Assembly (NCBI RefSeq): GCF_000701445.1
Contig: NZ_JNIX01000004.1
Coordinates: forward strand, 1-64,000
Direction of reading: 5' to 3'
Source: Brevundimonas bacteroides DSM 4726
Lineage (GTDB): Bacteria > Pseudomonadota > Alphaproteobacteria > Caulobacterales > Caulobacteraceae
DNA: 64,000 bases
This document shows, in pieces, positions 6,900-14,545 of this stretch; the first letter of the stretch is position 1; every line of letters starts with the position of its first letter. The notes beneath the pieces are model-generated. The model saw only the letters and a program-made list of their open reading frames with translations, searched no databases and had not been told where the DNA came from. Both the position numbers and the translations under genes were made by a program.

Positions 6900-9542
6900 A
6901 TGCGGACCCATCTGCTGCTCGGCGCGAGCGCCGCGGCCTTGATCCTGGCGACACCGGCCTTTGCTCAGGAGGCCGACCAGGACGCGACCCAGGTCGACGA
7001 GATCGTCGTCACGGGCATTCGCCAGAGCCTCGCCGAGGCGCGCGACATCAAGCGCGACAGCGACCAATTCGTGGACGCCATCGTCGCCGAGGATATCGGC
7101 AAACTGCCCGACACCAACGTCGCCGAGTCCCTGGCCCGCGTCTCGGGCGTGCAGGTCGAACGCGGCATCGGCGAGGGTACGGACATCTCGGTGCGCGGCC
7201 TGCGCGAGAACGTCACGCTCTACAACGGCCGCCAAATCTTTGATTCGACCGGGCGGGGCGGGAACGGCCTGGATCAGCTGGGCAGCTCGACCTACGGTCT
7301 GCTGGGTCTCGTGCCATCGGAACTGATCTCCCGGCTGGAGGTGACCAAGCTCGCCGGCGCCGATCAGCTGTCGGGGGGGCTGGGCGGTGTCATCGACATC
7401 CAGACGCGGCGCCCTCTGGACGCCCGCGACCAGATCGCCCTGACGGCGGGCGTTACCTACGACGAGCTCGCCGAGGAGCCGGGTTACGAGCTGTTCGGCC
7501 TGGTCTCGCGCCGCTTTGCCGACGACACCCTGGGTGTGCTTCTGACGGCCAGCTACAGTCAGAGGGACCTGGTCCAGCAGGGGCTGGACACCTTTTCGGG
7601 CTACACCCGGTTCAACGACACGACGGTCACGCCGAACCGCTTCCGCTTCGGCAACGCCGACGTCCGGGCCCAGGAAATCGAGGAAAGCCGCGAGAAGGTG
7701 GGCCTGTCCGGCGTGCTGCAATGGCGTCCGAACGACCGCATCACGCTGACGGCCGACACCTTCTATTCAGAGCTGACGTCGGATCGAGACCGGTACTGGC
7801 TGTCCTTCACTCCCACCGCCGGGCTGAGCAACGCCGTCTATTCCTCCAACGACGTCCTACTGCGCGGTCGCGCCACGGGACCGGTGCTGACCAACACAGA
7901 GTTCGCCGACGTGACCTCTCAGGTGTGGTCCTCGGCGGTCCGGGCGGACTTCGACGTGTCGGACACGATCGCGGGTTCGGCCGAGGCGTCCTACGGGATC
8001 TCTGAATCCGACTATCGCCAGCTCTACTTCCGGCTTCAGCCCATCGTAGGCGTCACCCCGGTGATCGATTTCGACTTCACCAACGGTGATTTCGGCAGCT
8101 TCACGATCAGCGGTATCGACCTGACCAACCCGGCCCAGCTGCGCGCCACCATCCTGTTCGATCAGCTGTTCCGCTCCGAGACCGACTCGGTCCAGGCGCG
8201 CACCGACTGGGAGTTCTTCACCGAGCAGACGGGGGTGACGTCGGTCGAAACGGGCCTGCGGTTCAACACACTCGAGACGCGCCAGAACCCGCTGCGCGCC
8301 GACATTCGCCCGGCCGGCGGCATCGTCGCCACCCAGCTCTCGGCCTTCACCGGCATCCGCGACAACCCCGACTTCCTGAACGGCGAGTTCGCGGGACTTG
8401 CGCGCCGCTTCCTCGGCGCGACCGAGGCGGCGTTCACCGGCTGCGACGCCTTCGCCACCTTCCCGTCGATCTCGCAGGACGCCCAATGCCTGAATCCGGC
8501 GGCGACGACCAACTCGATCGCCGGCACCTTCGACATCACCGAGGACTTCATCGAGGCCTATGTGAAGACCAATCTGGAAGCCAGCCTCGGCTGGGGTCAG
8601 ATCTCGGGCAACCTCGGCGTCCGCATGCTGCGTCGCGAGCTCGAGTCCGTCGGCAGTGTCATCGGCGGCACGGGCGCGGTCACGCCCGCGACCTTCTCGC
8701 GCGAGGACGACGAATGGCTGCCGTCGCTATCGGCCAAGCTGGAGGTCGGCGAGGACTGGGTCTTCCGCCTCGGCGCCGCGCGCGTCGTGGCCTTCCCCAA
8801 TACCGAAGACCTGAACAATGGCGTGACGCTCGCCAACAACGCCATCTTCGCCGGCGGCGTCCAGACCACGCCGGGCACCGGCTCTGGCGGGGCGCCGAAC
8901 CTCGACCCCTTCTCGGCCCAGCAGTTCGACGCCTCAGCGGAATGGTACTTCGGCGAGGACGCCCTGATCTCGGCCGGCCTGTTCTACAAGGACATTTCGA
9001 CCTTCATCATCCAGCGGCAAAGCGCCGAGACCTATGCCGGGATCAACTATCTGATCAATCGCAAGGTCAACGGCGACAGCGCTACGGTCCAGGGGCTGGA
9101 GCTCCTGTTCCAGACGCCGCTGTCCAACTTCGTTCCGACGCTGGACGGCTTCGGCGTCGTGGCGACCTACTCCTACATCGACTCCGAAACGCCGATCCGC
9201 GACATCACGGGCCGCGCCCTGACTTTCCCGGGGCTTTCCAAGAACAACGTCAATTTCATCGGCTATTACGAGCAGGGACCGCTCAGCCTGCGCGTCGCCT
9301 ACAACTGGCGCGACGAGTTCCTTGTGGCGCTGTCGGCCGCCAACACCGGGGTCTTCAACGACACCTATGAGGACCTGTCCGCGACGGCCCGCTGGGACTT
9401 CACCGACGATGTGTCTCTGACGTTCGAGGCCAACAACCTGCTCGACAGCCAGCAGCGCACCTATGACGGCGCGCCCGAGGCGCTGCGGACCAACGCCGTG
9501 TTCGGCCGCATCTTCAAGGCCAGCCTGGCCGTGAAGTTCTGA
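6900..9542 (+). CDS. TonB-dependent receptor, sugar-locus type
   Basis: This 880-aa protein is an outer-membrane active transporter. It has a signal peptide ending near ATPAFAQ (residues 1-23), a TonB-box/plug start DEIVVTGIRQSL (about 33-44), a plug domain to about residue 170 (IGKLPDTNVAESLARVSG, then LGGVIDIQTRRPL), and a 22-strand barrel ending in the terminal aromatic strand FKASLAVKF. Such receptors in Caulobacteraceae import oligosaccharides that the cell has cut outside. It lies between the IclR gene and dgoK and is followed by a strong hairpin terminator. The ligand is inferred to be a galactose- or uronate-containing oligosaccharide. Confidence 0.92.
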   Translation: MRTHLLLGASAAALILATPAFAQEADQDATQVDEIVVTGIRQSLAEARDIKRDSDQFVDAIVAEDIGKLPDTNVAESLARVSGVQVERGIGEGTDISVRGLRENVTLYNGRQIFDSTGRGGNGLDQLGSSTYGLLGLVPSELISRLEVTKLAGADQLSGGLGGVIDIQTRRPLDARDQIALTAGVTYDELAEEPGYELFGLVSRRFADDTLGVLLTASYSQRDLVQQGLDTFSGYTRFNDTTVTPNRFRFGNADVRAQEIEESREKVGLSGVLQWRPNDRITLTADTFYSELTSDRDRYWLSFTPTAGLSNAVYSSNDVLLRGRATGPVLTNTEFADVTSQVWSSAVRADFDVSDTIAGSAEASYGISESDYRQLYFRLQPIVGVTPVIDFDFTNGDFGSFTISGIDLTNPAQLRATILFDQLFRSETDSVQARTDWEFFTEQTGVTSVETGLRFNTLETRQNPLRADIRPAGGIVATQLSAFTGIRDNPDFLNGEFAGLARRFLGATEAAFTGCDAFATFPSISQDAQCLNPAATTNSIAGTFDITEDFIEAYVKTNLEASLGWGQISGNLGVRMLRRELESVGSVIGGTGAVTPATFSREDDEWLPSLSAKLEVGEDWVFRLGAARVVAFPNTEDLNNGVTLANNAIFAGGVQTTPGTGSGGAPNLDPFSAQQFDASAEWYFGEDALISAGLFYKDISTFIIQRQSAETYAGINYLINRKVNGDSATVQGLELLFQTPLSNFVPTLDGFGVVATYSYIDSETPIRDITGRALTFPGLSKNNVNFIGYYEQGPLSLRVAYNWRDEFLVALSAANTGVFNDTYEDLSATARWDFTDDVSLTFEANNLLDSQQRTYDGAPEALRTNAVFGRIFKASLAVKF

Positions 9543-9550
9543 CTTCGGCG

Positions 9551-10492
9551 ATGCCGATCCCGAAAGGCTCTTCTCCTGAAGCCTTGCACCTGGACCCGGG
9601 CGATACGCCCGGGTCCCTTTCTTTGCAGGCCGGTGTTTTCATCGGCCTGGACTGGGGCAGCACCCATGTCCGGGCCTGGCTTTTCGACGAGCAAGGGAAG
9701 GTCCTGGCAGCCCGGCGGACCGGAGCGCAGGGCGCGCCTGAGGAACGCCTCGCAGCGCTCGTCGAGGGCTGGCCGGATCGACCCATGCTCGCCTGCGGCA
9801 TGGTCGGCGCGCGCGGCGGCTGGCTCGAGGTTGCCTATGCGTCGGCACCGGGCGGGCCTGCCGAGGTCGCGGTGACCGCAACCCGGCCCCCAGGCGTCAT
9901 CGACCTCCGAATCGTGGGCGGCGTGGCGATCCGGGATTCGAACGGGCGGCTCAAGGACGTCATGCGGGGCGAGGAGACTCTCGTCTTCGGCATCGATCTG
10001 GGGCGGGACAGCCTGGTGATCCTGCCCGGGACCCATTCGAAGTGGGTGGAGGCGGGTCCGGGCGGGATCACGAACTTCCGGACCTACATGACAGGCGACC
10101 TCTTCGCCGCCCTATCAGCACACACCGCGCTGGCCCGCTCTATCGCGTCTGAGGCTGATGCGCTCGGCGCCGGACTGGATGACGGCCTTCGGCAAGGGCT
10201 GGCCGGTGCGCTGACCGCCAGCCTGTTCGCTCTCCGGGTCGCCGATCTGGATGGCCGGTCCGACCCCGCCGAGGCGCGACGGCGGCTGTCAGGTCTTTTG
10301 ATCGGCGACGAGATTCGACAGGGTCTGTCGGCGGCCCCGGATCGCCCCGTCGTGCTCGTGGCGGACGCCCCGTTGGATAGGGTCTATGCGCGCGGACTGA
10401 TGCTCGCGGGGATCGACGCTGTTCAACGGATCCCGGCGGACGAGGCCGCGCAGCGGGGGTTGTTTCGATTGTGGAGGCACCTGTCATGCTGA
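9551..10492 (+). CDS. dgoK: 2-dehydro-3-deoxygalactonokinase
   Basis: This ASKHA-fold kinase phosphorylates 2-keto-3-deoxy-D-galactonate to the 6-phosphate. The phosphate-1 loop FIGLDWGSTHVRAW and the GTHSKWV block are intact, and GLLIGDEIRQGL lies near the C-terminus. The frame from ATG 9551 gives 313 aa, but its first 24 codons run through a strong terminator hairpin (9592-9616). A TTG at 9623 would give 289 aa beginning LQAGVFIGLDWG, close to the usual family start. Which one is used is unclear. The gene's 3' end overlaps dgoA by 7 nt. Unlike the paralogue at 1648, all expected active-site residues are present. Confidence 0.9.
   Translation: MPIPKGSSPEALHLDPGDTPGSLSLQAGVFIGLDWGSTHVRAWLFDEQGKVLAARRTGAQGAPEERLAALVEGWPDRPMLACGMVGARGGWLEVAYASAPGGPAEVAVTATRPPGVIDLRIVGGVAIRDSNGRLKDVMRGEETLVFGIDLGRDSLVILPGTHSKWVEAGPGGITNFRTYMTGDLFAALSAHTALARSIASEADALGAGLDDGLRQGLAGALTASLFALRVADLDGRSDPAEARRRLSGLLIGDEIRQGLSAAPDRPVVLVADAPLDRVYARGLMLAGIDAVQRIPADEAAQRGLFRLWRHLSC
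9592..9624 (+). terminator. Rho-independent terminator after the receptor gene
   Basis: A perfect 11-bp GC-rich stem (GGACCCGGGCG / CGCCCGGGTCC) with a 3-nt ATA loop is followed by CTTTCTTT. It lies 49 nt after the receptor stop. It also overlaps the first codons of dgoK if the ATG at 9551 is used, which bears on where dgoK really starts. Confidence 0.8.
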
Positions 10493-11091
10493 GCCCGATC
10501 ATCGCCATCCTCCGGGGGCTGGACCCGGCCGCCGCCCACGCGGTCGGGGAGGCCCTGGTGTCCGCTGGCGTGCAGAGCGCCGAGGTGCCCCTCAATCGGC
10601 CCGGCGCTCTCGAGAGCCTGGCTATCCTGAGGCAGGCCGTTAACGGCCGGTTGAGACTGGGAGCCGGCACTGTTCTTACAGTCGACCAGGTTCGCGAGGC
10701 CGAGGCCGCGGGTGCCGCCTTCATCGTCTCGCCGAACGCGAACCCGGCAGTCATCGGCGAAACCCGATCACGGGGCTTGGCTTCAGTCCCCGGCGTCTTC
10801 ACCGCCACCGAGGCCTTTTCGGCGCTGGATGCCGGAGCAAATGCGCTCAAGCTCTTCCCGGCCGACGCCTTGGGGCCGGGCGGACTGAGGGCCCTGGCGA
10901 CAGTGCTTCCGGATCGGACGCCGATCTACGCCGTGGGCGGGGTCGATGTCGGCAGCGTCGCGGGCTGGCGTGACGCCGGCGCGGCCGGTCTGGGCATCGG
11001 TTCGCATATCTACCGCGAGGGGCGTGCCGCCAAGGACGTCGAGACATCGGCGCGCGCCTTCGTCCAGGCGTGGGAGGCCGCTGCCCGGTGA
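10486..11091 (+). CDS. dgoA: 2-dehydro-3-deoxy-6-phosphogalactonate aldolase
   Basis: This 201-aa class I aldolase splits KDPGal to pyruvate and glyceraldehyde 3-phosphate, the last step of the De Ley-Doudoroff route. KDPG/KDPGal aldolase hallmarks are present: the N-terminal PIIAILRG with the phosphate-binding Arg, the catalytic Glu in AEVPLNRPG, GAGTVLT, and the Schiff-base Lys122 in LKLFPAD. The start at ATG 10486 is preferred over GTG 10471 because it sits in a 7-nt overlap with dgoK and matches family length. The NRPG loop resembles KDPGal aldolases rather than KDPG (Eda) aldolases, though KDPG activity cannot be excluded. Confidence 0.9.
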   Translation: MLSPIIAILRGLDPAAAHAVGEALVSAGVQSAEVPLNRPGALESLAILRQAVNGRLRLGAGTVLTVDQVREAEAAGAAFIVSPNANPAVIGETRSRGLASVPGVFTATEAFSALDAGANALKLFPADALGPGGLRALATVLPDRTPIYAVGGVDVGSVAGWRDAGAAGLGIGSHIYREGRAAKDVETSARAFVQAWEAAAR

Positions 11092-11882
11092 CCCGCCTGA
11101 CCCTGCGGGCCACGTCCGACGTCGTCGCGGCGTTTGGCGAGTCCGCCGTCTGGGATGGTCGCAGAAACGGCTTCTGGTGGCTGGACATGGCCTCGCCCCA
11201 GCTGTTCTTCAGCGATGCCACGACCGGTCGCACGCGGACTTGGGCGCTGAGCGAGCAGGCCTTCGCGGTGGCGGCCGACGGCGAGCGCCTGATCCTGGCC
11301 GAGCGCGCCGCCCTGGTCCGATACGATCCGGACGGCGGAACCAGACAGGTAGTGGCGACCGTCCCCCTTCCGCCGGATGTCCGATTGAACGACGGCCGCC
11401 TGATGCCCGATGGGTCTTTCGTCGTCGGAAGCCTCGACCTGCAGGGCGGATCGCGCTCGCGCAAGGCCTCGCTCTTCCGTCTGGAGCGAGACGGCGTCGT
11501 CCAATGTCTCGCGCGGGGATTCTCCGCGATCAACGGCATCGCCTGGAGCGACCGGCTGGGTCTGGTCTTCGCCGATACCCGCCGGGGCCGTCTTTACCAG
11601 CTGCGAGCGCGACCGATCGCCTGCGGTCCGGCCGTCTGGCCCGCGGGGTTCCGCCCGGACGGCGCGGCGGTCGACGCCGAGGGCCGCTACTGGTCCGCCC
11701 AGTACGGCCGGGGAGAGGTCTGGCGCTGGACGCCCGGCACGGACCGCGTCGACCGGTTCCCTGTTGAGGCGTCCTCGATCACGAGCTGCGCCATCTCCAC
11801 AGGCAGCATCCTGGCGGTGACCACGGGCGGCGCAGAGAGCAGCGACCAGGGACGACTCCTTTTGCTTGATATGATGCTATAA
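11088..11882 (+). CDS. SMP-30/gluconolactonase family sugar lactonase
   Basis: This 264-aa six-bladed beta-propeller lactone hydrolase uses one divalent metal. The metal and substrate ligands of the family are visible: Glu in GESAVWD (about residue 17), Asn-Asp in VRLNDGRLMPDG, Asn in INGIAWS and Asp in RPDGAAVDAEG. It would open an aldonolactone made by the sugar dehydrogenase to the aldonate. The GTG start at 11088 overlaps the dgoA stop, and the protein is cytoplasmic. With dgoK and dgoA it forms a three-gene unit. Galactonolactone is the expected substrate. Confidence 0.88.
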   Translation: MTRLTLRATSDVVAAFGESAVWDGRRNGFWWLDMASPQLFFSDATTGRTRTWALSEQAFAVAADGERLILAERAALVRYDPDGGTRQVVATVPLPPDVRLNDGRLMPDGSFVVGSLDLQGGSRSRKASLFRLERDGVVQCLARGFSAINGIAWSDRLGLVFADTRRGRLYQLRARPIACGPAVWPAGFRPDGAAVDAEGRYWSAQYGRGEVWRWTPGTDRVDRFPVEASSITSCAISTGSILAVTTGGAESSDQGRLLLLDMML

Positions 11883-11890
11883 ACGCAACA
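11872..11890 (+). promoter_or_regulatory. Putative IclR operator / -10 region, site 3
   Basis: TGATGC-N7-GCAACA overlaps the end of the lactonase gene and precedes the BNR-4 gene. GCTATAAA (11876-11883) is close to the Caulobacter -10 consensus GCTANAWC. Thirteen of 16 positions match site 2 over GCTAT-NNNC-GCAACAT. Confidence 0.5.
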
Positions 11891-12000
11891 TAGTAGGCAG
11901 CGCAGTCTGATCCAGACCCTGCCGAACACGCTTCCATCAAAGAGAAGCGATCCCACCGTCTGGTCCCCCTGCGTGGCCGCGCTCCTTGGGAGGATCCATC

Positions 12001-13284
12001 ATGCGCCCTTACATCGTTGCTGTTTTCGCTCTGATCATCGCCTCACTAGCGCCTCTCACGGCGGCGAACGCCCAGGTCACCGTCGAACAGGTGCCCCGCG
12101 AGGTCGACTCTTCCAATCAGGCGGCCTGGTGGCGGCCGATCGTGGTGCGGGGCAACATTAGCTACGTCGCCTTCAACGCGCCGGGATCGACCGCCGGAAC
12201 CCATGAGGTGAAGGTCGGCGTCAAAGTCGGAGCGGGTCCCTGGGTGTTCGGCTCGCTCAAGGACGAAAACGGCGTCGTCTGGGTCCACGCCGACGACATC
12301 GGCCACGACCAGCCGACAATGGCGGTGGACGGCGACGGCTTCATTCACGTCTTCGCCGATCATCACGGCGACAACTGGCGCTACTTCCGCTCCGGTGCCG
12401 CCAACGATCCGTCGACCATGCTTCGCCGGATCGGCTCCATGCCCGGATCCGTCAGCATGACCTATCCGATCGCGGAGGAGGCCCCCAATGGCGACATCTA
12501 TCTCATGGTCCGCAACTTCGTCTCCAGTGTGGGGCAGGGAGAGCTGTATCGCTGGAACGACGCGACCAACGTCTGGAGCAAGATCGCGACCTTCGCGCGA
12601 GAAGTCGGGGCCGTCGTCTATCCGGACGACCTGCGCGTCGACAGCGCCGGCGACGTCCATCTCGCCTTCGAATGGGCCTACGGCTATCCGCGGCCTCTCC
12701 GGCACTATGGCTCCTATCTGCGGTATCAGGTTTCGACGGGCCAATGGCGCACCGCCAACGGCGCCGTGCTGACCCTCCCGGTCAACCGGGCGACGCCGAA
12801 CCTCCTCTATCAGGGCCTGACCGCCGGCGAGCTGTGGAACGATTCCGACAGCGGCATCGGCATCCAGGCCGCCGGTCTGACTGTGGATAGCCAGAACCGC
12901 CCCAGCATCGCCTATCGGTATCGCACCGACGGCGGTTCGAACGGCCAGGACTTCGACGTCTATCGCATCCGCTGGAACGGAACGGCCTGGGCGGACAGGA
13001 CCAAGATCTACACCGCCAACAACAATGTCTCAGCCGCAATCGAAACCACTCACAACGGCACGCGTGCCCGGGTCTACTGGACCGTCGCCGGCGTCGGCTT
13101 GATGGCGGCGGAGAGCCCGTCGTGGACCCCCGTCGCAATCGCCACGGGGCAGCCCGGCGTCTCGCGGATTTCAGGGGTCCTCGCCAGTTCGACGGAGGAC
13201 GTCATCTATGCGACCGCGCCTCAGGAGATCGACGCCAACCGCGGCAGCCTCTACGTCGTCCGGGTCGGTCCGAACCTCCCCTGA
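12001..13284 (+). CDS. Secreted BNR-4 repeat beta-propeller protein, possible polysaccharide lyase
   Basis: This 427-aa protein has a signal peptide ending near TAANAQ (about residue 25) and propeller-type repeats. A conserved block HDQPTMAVDGDGFIHVFADH (about residues 100-120) and a following GDNWRYFRS match the BNR-4 architecture. BNR-4 proteins include seven-bladed lyases acting on uronate polymers (for example families PL24, PL25 and PL42). A GGGAGG ribosome site 7 nt upstream picks ATG 12001 over 11986. It would act in the periplasm or outside, feeding products to the receptor at 6900. Lyase activity is inferred from fold and context; a carbohydrate-binding or hydrolase role is also possible. 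Confidence 0.75.
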   Translation: MRPYIVAVFALIIASLAPLTAANAQVTVEQVPREVDSSNQAAWWRPIVVRGNISYVAFNAPGSTAGTHEVKVGVKVGAGPWVFGSLKDENGVVWVHADDIGHDQPTMAVDGDGFIHVFADHHGDNWRYFRSGAANDPSTMLRRIGSMPGSVSMTYPIAEEAPNGDIYLMVRNFVSSVGQGELYRWNDATNVWSKIATFAREVGAVVYPDDLRVDSAGDVHLAFEWAYGYPRPLRHYGSYLRYQVSTGQWRTANGAVLTLPVNRATPNLLYQGLTAGELWNDSDSGIGIQAAGLTVDSQNRPSIAYRYRTDGGSNGQDFDVYRIRWNGTAWADRTKIYTANNNVSAAIETTHNGTRARVYWTVAGVGLMAAESPSWTPVAIATGQPGVSRISGVLASSTEDVIYATAPQEIDANRGSLYVVRVGPNLP

Positions 13285-13309
13285 AGTTCGTCAGGACCAG
13301 GCCGCTCAG

Positions 13310-13819
13310 ATGAACCGTTCCGCCAAGAGGGTTCGGCTCGGTTGGCTTCTGGCCCTCGGGGCGGCGGCGCTGACGGGCCTCGGTCTGGCCGCCGTCCTTG
13401 CTGTCGGCAACCGGACCGAGACGCCGTCGCCATGGGTTCGCACCTATGGACCCGCGCCGCCGAAGGTTGCGTCCCGACCCGTCGCGAATTTCGGCGAAGC
13501 CTTGCCGACGCTGCTGGTCGTGACGATCGATGGGCCGCGATCGGTCGCGACCTTCAGGATGCTTGACGGAACCCTTCGTCCAATCAGATTGGACGCCGAG
13601 CTGCGGCCGCGCTGGCGTCTCACAGCTCTCGATACGGGCGCAGCCATCCTGACGACCCCCCATGGTCCGCTTCGAATTCCCCTGGTCGGCGATCCGATGG
13701 CAGCGACCTTATCCGAGGATGAGGCTCTGCCACGACTAAGCCCCCAAGACACGGAGGACGCGCCCGAGGTGGGCTCGGACGGTGCCCCTTTGCATCGCTG
13801 CACGGAGCCTGAGTGTTGA
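13310..13819 (+). CDS. Small membrane-anchored hypothetical protein
   Basis: This 169-aa protein has a short basic N-terminus and one hydrophobic segment (about residues 11-32) that would anchor it in the inner membrane with the rest in the periplasm. The middle part (LLVVTIDGPRSVATFRMLDG, then RPRWRLTALDTGAAILTT) vaguely resembles the periplasmic domain of GspC-type secretion proteins, but no diagnostic motif is visible. The tail is acidic and ends with a CTEPEC cysteine pair. It lies 25 nt after the BNR-4 gene and before the sigma factor. Function unknown. Confidence 0.6.
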   Translation: MNRSAKRVRLGWLLALGAAALTGLGLAAVLAVGNRTETPSPWVRTYGPAPPKVASRPVANFGEALPTLLVVTIDGPRSVATFRMLDGTLRPIRLDAELRPRWRLTALDTGAAILTTPHGPLRIPLVGDPMAATLSEDEALPRLSPQDTEDAPEVGSDGAPLHRCTEPEC

Positions 13820-13874
13820 AGCTTCGCCCGCGACGACCCGCGAGATGTAAGGTCGTTTTGTGGCAGGCAGTGCG

Positions 13875-13902
13875 ATGTCCGCTCCTGGCGCGCAGCCGAC
13901 AT
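13875..13902. repeat. Dispersed hairpin repeat, copy B
   Basis: This 28-bp element has 9-nt arms ATGTCCGCT and AGCCGACAT that pair with one mismatch around CCTGGCGCGC. It lies in the leader upstream of the ECF sigma gene, and its first 15 bases are identical to copy A. Confidence 0.6.
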
Positions 13903-13981
13903 CCCGAGGGTCTAAGTGGAGGATTGTCGGCCGCCTTGCGTTCCTGTCCATATGATCGCCGGATTGAGTGGGAACGGGGCA

Positions 13982-14545
13982 ATGAGGGGTCGGGACGATG
14001 CGCCGACCGATGGGGCCAGAGTGGACGCTCCGACGGTCGCTGATCGCGCCCGGATGGCTGAGCTGGCGATGCAGTTCCGGCCCGCCCTCCAGCGCTACTT
14101 CCTTCGCCGACGGTTGACCCGGGAAGACGCCGAGGATGCGGTGCAAGAGGTTTTCGCGCGCCTGTCCCGACGCGCTGGACTGGCGTCCATCGACAATATC
14201 GAAGGCTATCTGTTCGAAACGGCTGGATCGGTGACCATCGACCATCAACGCCGTGGCCGGGTGCGGGCGCACGATCGCCATGACGCCTATGACGACGAAC
14301 GTCACGGCTTTGCCGATTTCGCCTCGGATCGCCTGCTGCAGGGCCGCCAGGAGCTGCAGATCGTGCTCGCAGCCTTGCGCGAACTGCCCGAGCGCTCGCG
14401 CAACGTCTTCATTCTCGCTCGACTTGAGCAGATGCGGCACGCCGAAATCGCCCGCCGTCTCGGCATATCCGTCAGCACGGTGGAGAAGCATGTCGTTCGT
14501 GCGCTCGCCCATCTGACCCTCAGGCTCGGGGAGGCCCGTCGATGA
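13982..14545 (+). CDS. ECF RNA polymerase sigma factor, FecI type
   Basis: This 187-aa protein has sigma region 2 (about residues 30-95, with REDAEDAVQEVFARLSRR) and region 4 (about 125-180, with IARRLGISVSTVEKHVVRAL). It directs RNA polymerase to a small regulon when released from its anti-sigma factor. The ATG at 13982 has a GGAACGGGG ribosome site. Its stop overlaps the start of the fecR-like gene, and an STN-domain receptor follows, which is the standard layout of cell-surface signalling. The regulon probably includes the receptor and the metallo-hydrolase downstream. Confidence 0.92.
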   Translation: MRGRDDAPTDGARVDAPTVADRARMAELAMQFRPALQRYFLRRRLTREDAEDAVQEVFARLSRRAGLASIDNIEGYLFETAGSVTIDHQRRGRVRAHDRHDAYDDERHGFADFASDRLLQGRQELQIVLAALRELPERSRNVFILARLEQMRHAEIARRLGISVSTVEKHVVRALAHLTLRLGEARR

